NCBI GenBank assembly: GCA_009193035.1
Contig: SWDT01000008.1
Location: forward strand, 248,001 to 312,000
DNA: 64,000 nt
Source: Halicephalobus mephisto
Taxonomy: Eukaryota; Nematoda; Chromadorea; Rhabditida; Panagrolaimidae
Direction: 5' to 3'
The translations under genes and the position numbers were made by a program. Under the pieces are notes generated by a model. It was not told the DNA's origin. It saw only the letters and a list, made by a program, of their open reading frames with translations, and did no database searches. Below are positions 61,099-64,000 of this stretch, piece by piece. Each line of letters starts with the position of its first letter. Position 1 is the first letter of the stretch.

Positions 61099-63360
61099 TT
61101 AATCGTCTTTTTTGGAATTCGAATCAGCTTTGGCTGTTTTCGAACTGCAATTAGAAATTACATCTTCTTCTTGATGACTGATAGAATTCGAAAACGGCAA
61201 ATTCTCGCCTTCATTGTCATCCGAAGCAATGGCATTGGAAGAAGAATCTGAAGAAGTAGAATCTGCTGATTTTAGGATCTCTTTCAATTTCTCTAAAGAA
61301 TCACAGGATTTTTCAAATGGAGATACAGTCTCTGTTTGTTTATTTTCTTCTTTTTGGATGTTTGTAGCTTGCGAGAGTCCTTCTCTCTCGCTGACCATGG
61401 TAGACTTCCTGGATTTTTCGTTTTCTTCCTCTTGGATAACTGGAAGCATCTCGTTCACAGTCCAAGTTGGAGAATTAGCCTTCTGAATTTCTTGAGGGTC
61501 TTCATTGTTCCTCGCTAATTGTTCCAGTACTCCGTTCAGGGCCCCGGGATCGATGGAATCTACAGTACCCTTGTGATTCCAGTGCATTTGAGAAGGAAGA
61601 GATTGGGCGAATGGAGTGTGGACTCCGTCGATGAAATTAGAAGAACAAATACTGTCGTTTCTGGAAAGTGGATAGTTCCACTTCCCTGCGGAATCCGGTC
61701 TCGTAATGTCTATTTTCGGGACTCCGTTATTGTAATTGCCGTCTTGACCCCATTCAGCATAAGAATGGGAAAACGGATATTCTCCGTAGACGGGCTTCCT
61801 CTGGCCCCGACTGATTTTCATCTTGAAAGAAGCGAGGAACTTGTTTCTATCACTTTGCAATGCCGAACTCCGTCCACTGTCGCTGTAGACACTGTAGGAC
61901 CTTCTCCCGGGGTTGTTTTTCCGGACCAAAACCTCTCCTGGGTGGCTCATCTGAGGGAACTCAGAAGGGTTAATCGTCCCCACAGACATGAACCGGTGTC
62001 TCGGGGGCTGGAGGAAGATGGCATCTTCTCCGGACAAGTCGTTACAGGAGCCAACCATCGGATTGTGAGGACGGTTGGCGCTTTCTTCAGTATAAAGAGG
62101 CTCAGGAAGAATATCATTCCAGAAAATATCCTTTTCCAAATCGGGTACTCTTCCACAAGCTTCATCCACCATCGCCAGACCGACCTAATAATTATATAAT
62201 TATAAAAATTAAAAGTGGTGATTTTCAGAATTTATTTTAGCATAGATTTCTAGACATTTCTGAAACAGTTTGTTTCAGATGTTGGTTTGAGATATTTCGA
62301 AAATCACGGTATTTCCGAAAATTGTAGAATTTTTTACTAAATTACAAAAGCTTCAGGGATTTTCCCCGGAATCTCAGTAAACAACTAATGAATTTTAAAA
62401 AATACATACCTGTAAATTCCTGTCCAAAACCCAGTTGCACTCAAAATCATCATCGTCATCACCCAATGGATTTAATAAAACTTCAGCGACTTTCATCCAT
62501 CCAATGTAAAATAAGAATTGGAAAACTGTCATTATCGGAACGTACAAGTCGACGGTTTTTGTAGTTGGGATGTCTCTATCAGTCACCAAGTACTGTCTGC
62601 CAAGTAAAGCTACTAGGAAGTAAATCCTCACAGCTAAATTTACCACTTGAGTATAGACTAAAGGGACGGGGACCCAGTCATACATAGTCAAGTTCAGAAC
62701 ATTCACTCTGTACTGCCGGATTTTCTCCAGCAAGTCAGCATAACTGATGTCATTATTAATCAGATTCATTTCCCTCGCTCTTCTAGCAAGAAGGAATACC
62801 CAATTTATCGGGACCCAGTACTTTAATTGAGGAGAAATAATTGCGTCAAATTCTTTTAACTCATTTTTCGTCATTAATCCAGCTGTAACAAGATGATCCA
62901 TCGTCGGAAATCGCTTTTTTACAGAAGTGCTGATATCTCTGAAGACCATGGCCTGGACGAGCACCATGTATCTCATGATGTTTCTTCGGATATTTCGCGC
63001 AATATCGTCATGTCCCTTTATGTAAGTCGCGACTAAGAGCCCCGGAGAATCGATCCATCCGAGATTGTCAAATATTGTCTTCCATCGATCAAACACAGCG
63101 GAGACATAAAATCCCAACATGAAAGTTAAAGGAATATAATCTCCATAAGTGTAGAAAAATAAAACTAAATCTTCAAATACTCGTTGTTTATCTTTATCTA
63201 AAACGAATCTGTAGAGAAAACTTAAAGCAGCATATGCTGTCATCCACAGAAGCAATTCTGGCCAGATGGATTTCCAGATGCTGCCTCTCCACCGGAATAA
63301 TAGTTTGTGAATCCCGCAAAATGTAGAAGAAGCGACATCGAGGGAATATGTGACCGTCAT
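61099..63360 (-). CDS. Bestrophin-family anion channel
   Basis: Two exons (63360-62410 and 62184-61099) join in phase 0 to give 678 residues. The start MTVTYSLDVASSTFCG and the following LLFRWRGSIWKSIWPELL are standard for bestrophins. The pore neck reads IPLTFMLGFYV, keeping the Ile/Phe/Phe positions that gate human BEST1. The calcium clasp is present as GDDDDDFECNWVLDRNLQ and spans the splice site. Residues 1-370 form the channel core with four helices; the remaining 300 are a hydrophilic Ser/Glu-rich tail likely regulated by phosphorylation. Family knowledge: pentameric calcium-activated chloride or bicarbonate channels, greatly expanded in nematodes. The long antisense open frame over the tail is a shadow. 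Confidence 0.93.
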
Positions 63361-63876
63361 TGGATAAGGAAGTCTGATAGAATTGAAATGAAAGTTCCCC
63401 GGCCGATTATGGCTGTTACCGCCCCGAGAAAGACCGATCGAAAACTATTTTGCATTGACACGATATTTTCAACCTTTGACTCGCTCAACTCGCAAATAAC
63501 TGCGATAATCAAACTTCCGATTTATCGTTTTTCGAAACTTTTGTCTGCACGTCAATCAATCCAATGTATGAGTAGAAATTAATTAGAATTCTCTGAAAAG
63601 TTTTGGAATGTTACAAAATCTAACAGAACATTCTGATGATGAACATCACACGGACTGTGAAGGTTCCAAAAATTCGATGCAATCTTTCAAATTTTCCAAA
63701 ATGTAACGATGGTGATTAGTTCTCTAGAATCTCGTTGAAAATTTTGAACTTGTTTCGAATCCAGTGAAAACTTGGAAATAATATTTGACATCATGCAGTT
63801 CATAAACTTTTGTAAAATCAGAAATGTTTATCAGGATGATTTCGTATAAACGTTCATTTCTATTTATTTCAACAGT
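63361..63876. promoter_or_regulatory. Upstream region of the bestrophin gene
   Basis: About 515 bp between the bestrophin start and the stop of the next gene on the same strand; the bestrophin promoter must lie here unless the two are co-transcribed. No specific site was recognised. Confidence 0.35.
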
Positions 63877-64000
63877 TTAATCTTTGAGTTTTGCGGCTTT
63901 GAATTTCCATAATTGATCGTTCAACTGCTGGTGATAGGCGATTACGTAATCACATGGAGAATTAAATTTAGTTGACAGGACACCTGGACGAAAAATGTAC
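63877..64000 (-). CDS. C-terminal end of a gene entering from the right
   Basis: On the minus strand the frame is open from the window edge to TAA at 63879-63877. It encodes about 40 residues that end CDYVIAYHQQLNDQLWKF followed by KAAKLKD. Codon use is balanced and the composition is GC-richer than the flank, as in the neighbouring real exons. The charged, Gln-rich tail has no membrane helix. Too little is visible to name a family. Confidence 0.55.
   Translation of the reverse strand, partial: YIFRPGVLSTKFNSPCDYVIAYHQQLNDQLWKFKAAKLKD

Noticed and set aside
61519..62199. Plus-strand 226-codon open frame
   Set aside because: Antisense shadow of the GC-rich bestrophin tail exon, which has clear family motifs on the other strand.
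1..64000. CRISPR arrays, bacterial operons or plasmid features
   Set aside because: All real genes have spliceosomal introns and animal gene families; no regularly spaced short repeats were found.

Overview
This window comes from a nematode, most probably a rhabditid in or near Caenorhabditis. The evidence is the gene families: OAC-type acyltransferases, GT92/DUF23, DUF229, an Sre chemoreceptor, short nuclear hormone receptors and a bestrophin. Further support comes from very short introns (often 40-50 bp), TTTCAG/TTTTAG acceptors, probable trans-splice acceptors just before some start codons, and an AT-rich background. Multi-exon genes were assembled by hand from splice signals, reading phase and family motifs; nothing was searched against a database.

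Layout, left to right. A partial O-acyltransferase (1-1258, +) enters from the left edge. After mostly empty DNA come an Sre-family receptor (4390-5931, -) and a GT11 alpha-1,2-fucosyltransferase-like gene (7731-9010, -). A stretch of old repeats follows (9-12.6 kb), including the longest copy of a dispersed repeat called RepA here. Next are a DUF229 gene (12627-15418, +), two small unrecognised genes on the minus strand (15495-15914 and 16162-16821), a small unrecognised gene on the plus strand (17678-19652) and an LAT-type amino-acid transporter (19951-21821, +). From 22 to 29.8 kb there is a short nuclear hormone receptor (24240-25016, -), a RepA copy, a SINE with a perfect target duplication and a solo LTR. 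A complete O-acyltransferase (29804-32325, +) is followed by a broken RTE-like LINE. A GT10 alpha-1,3-fucosyltransferase (34481-37481, -) carries a mariner-like element in one intron, with a RepA copy nested inside that element. Then come a hairpin MITE, an FkbM-type methyltransferase (39624-40671, -), a second short nuclear receptor (44232-44949, -), a GT92 gene (46616-48294, +), a third O-acyltransferase (49023-51442, -), a second GT92 gene (53074-54929, +) and a carbohydrate sulfotransferase (57000-58501, +). The right end has a bestrophin (61099-63360, -) and the last codons of another minus-strand gene (63877-64000).

The striking theme is glycan modification. Nine or ten of about nineteen genes belong to families that build or decorate glycans, or plausibly do so: three membrane acyltransferases with SGNH domains, GT11 and GT10 fucosyltransferases, two GT92 transferases, an FkbM methyltransferase, a sulfotransferase and a DUF229 sulfatase-like protein. 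Most have one N-terminal membrane anchor, as expected for Golgi enzymes. They lie on both strands with separate promoters, so this is a loose neighbourhood and not an operon. Joint action on one glycan is a hypothesis.

The non-coding part is also informative. A segment of about 290 bp is kept in three copies, one directly upstream of the nuclear receptor at 44.9 kb and two beside decayed sequence. There are also several pairs of duplicated gene relics.
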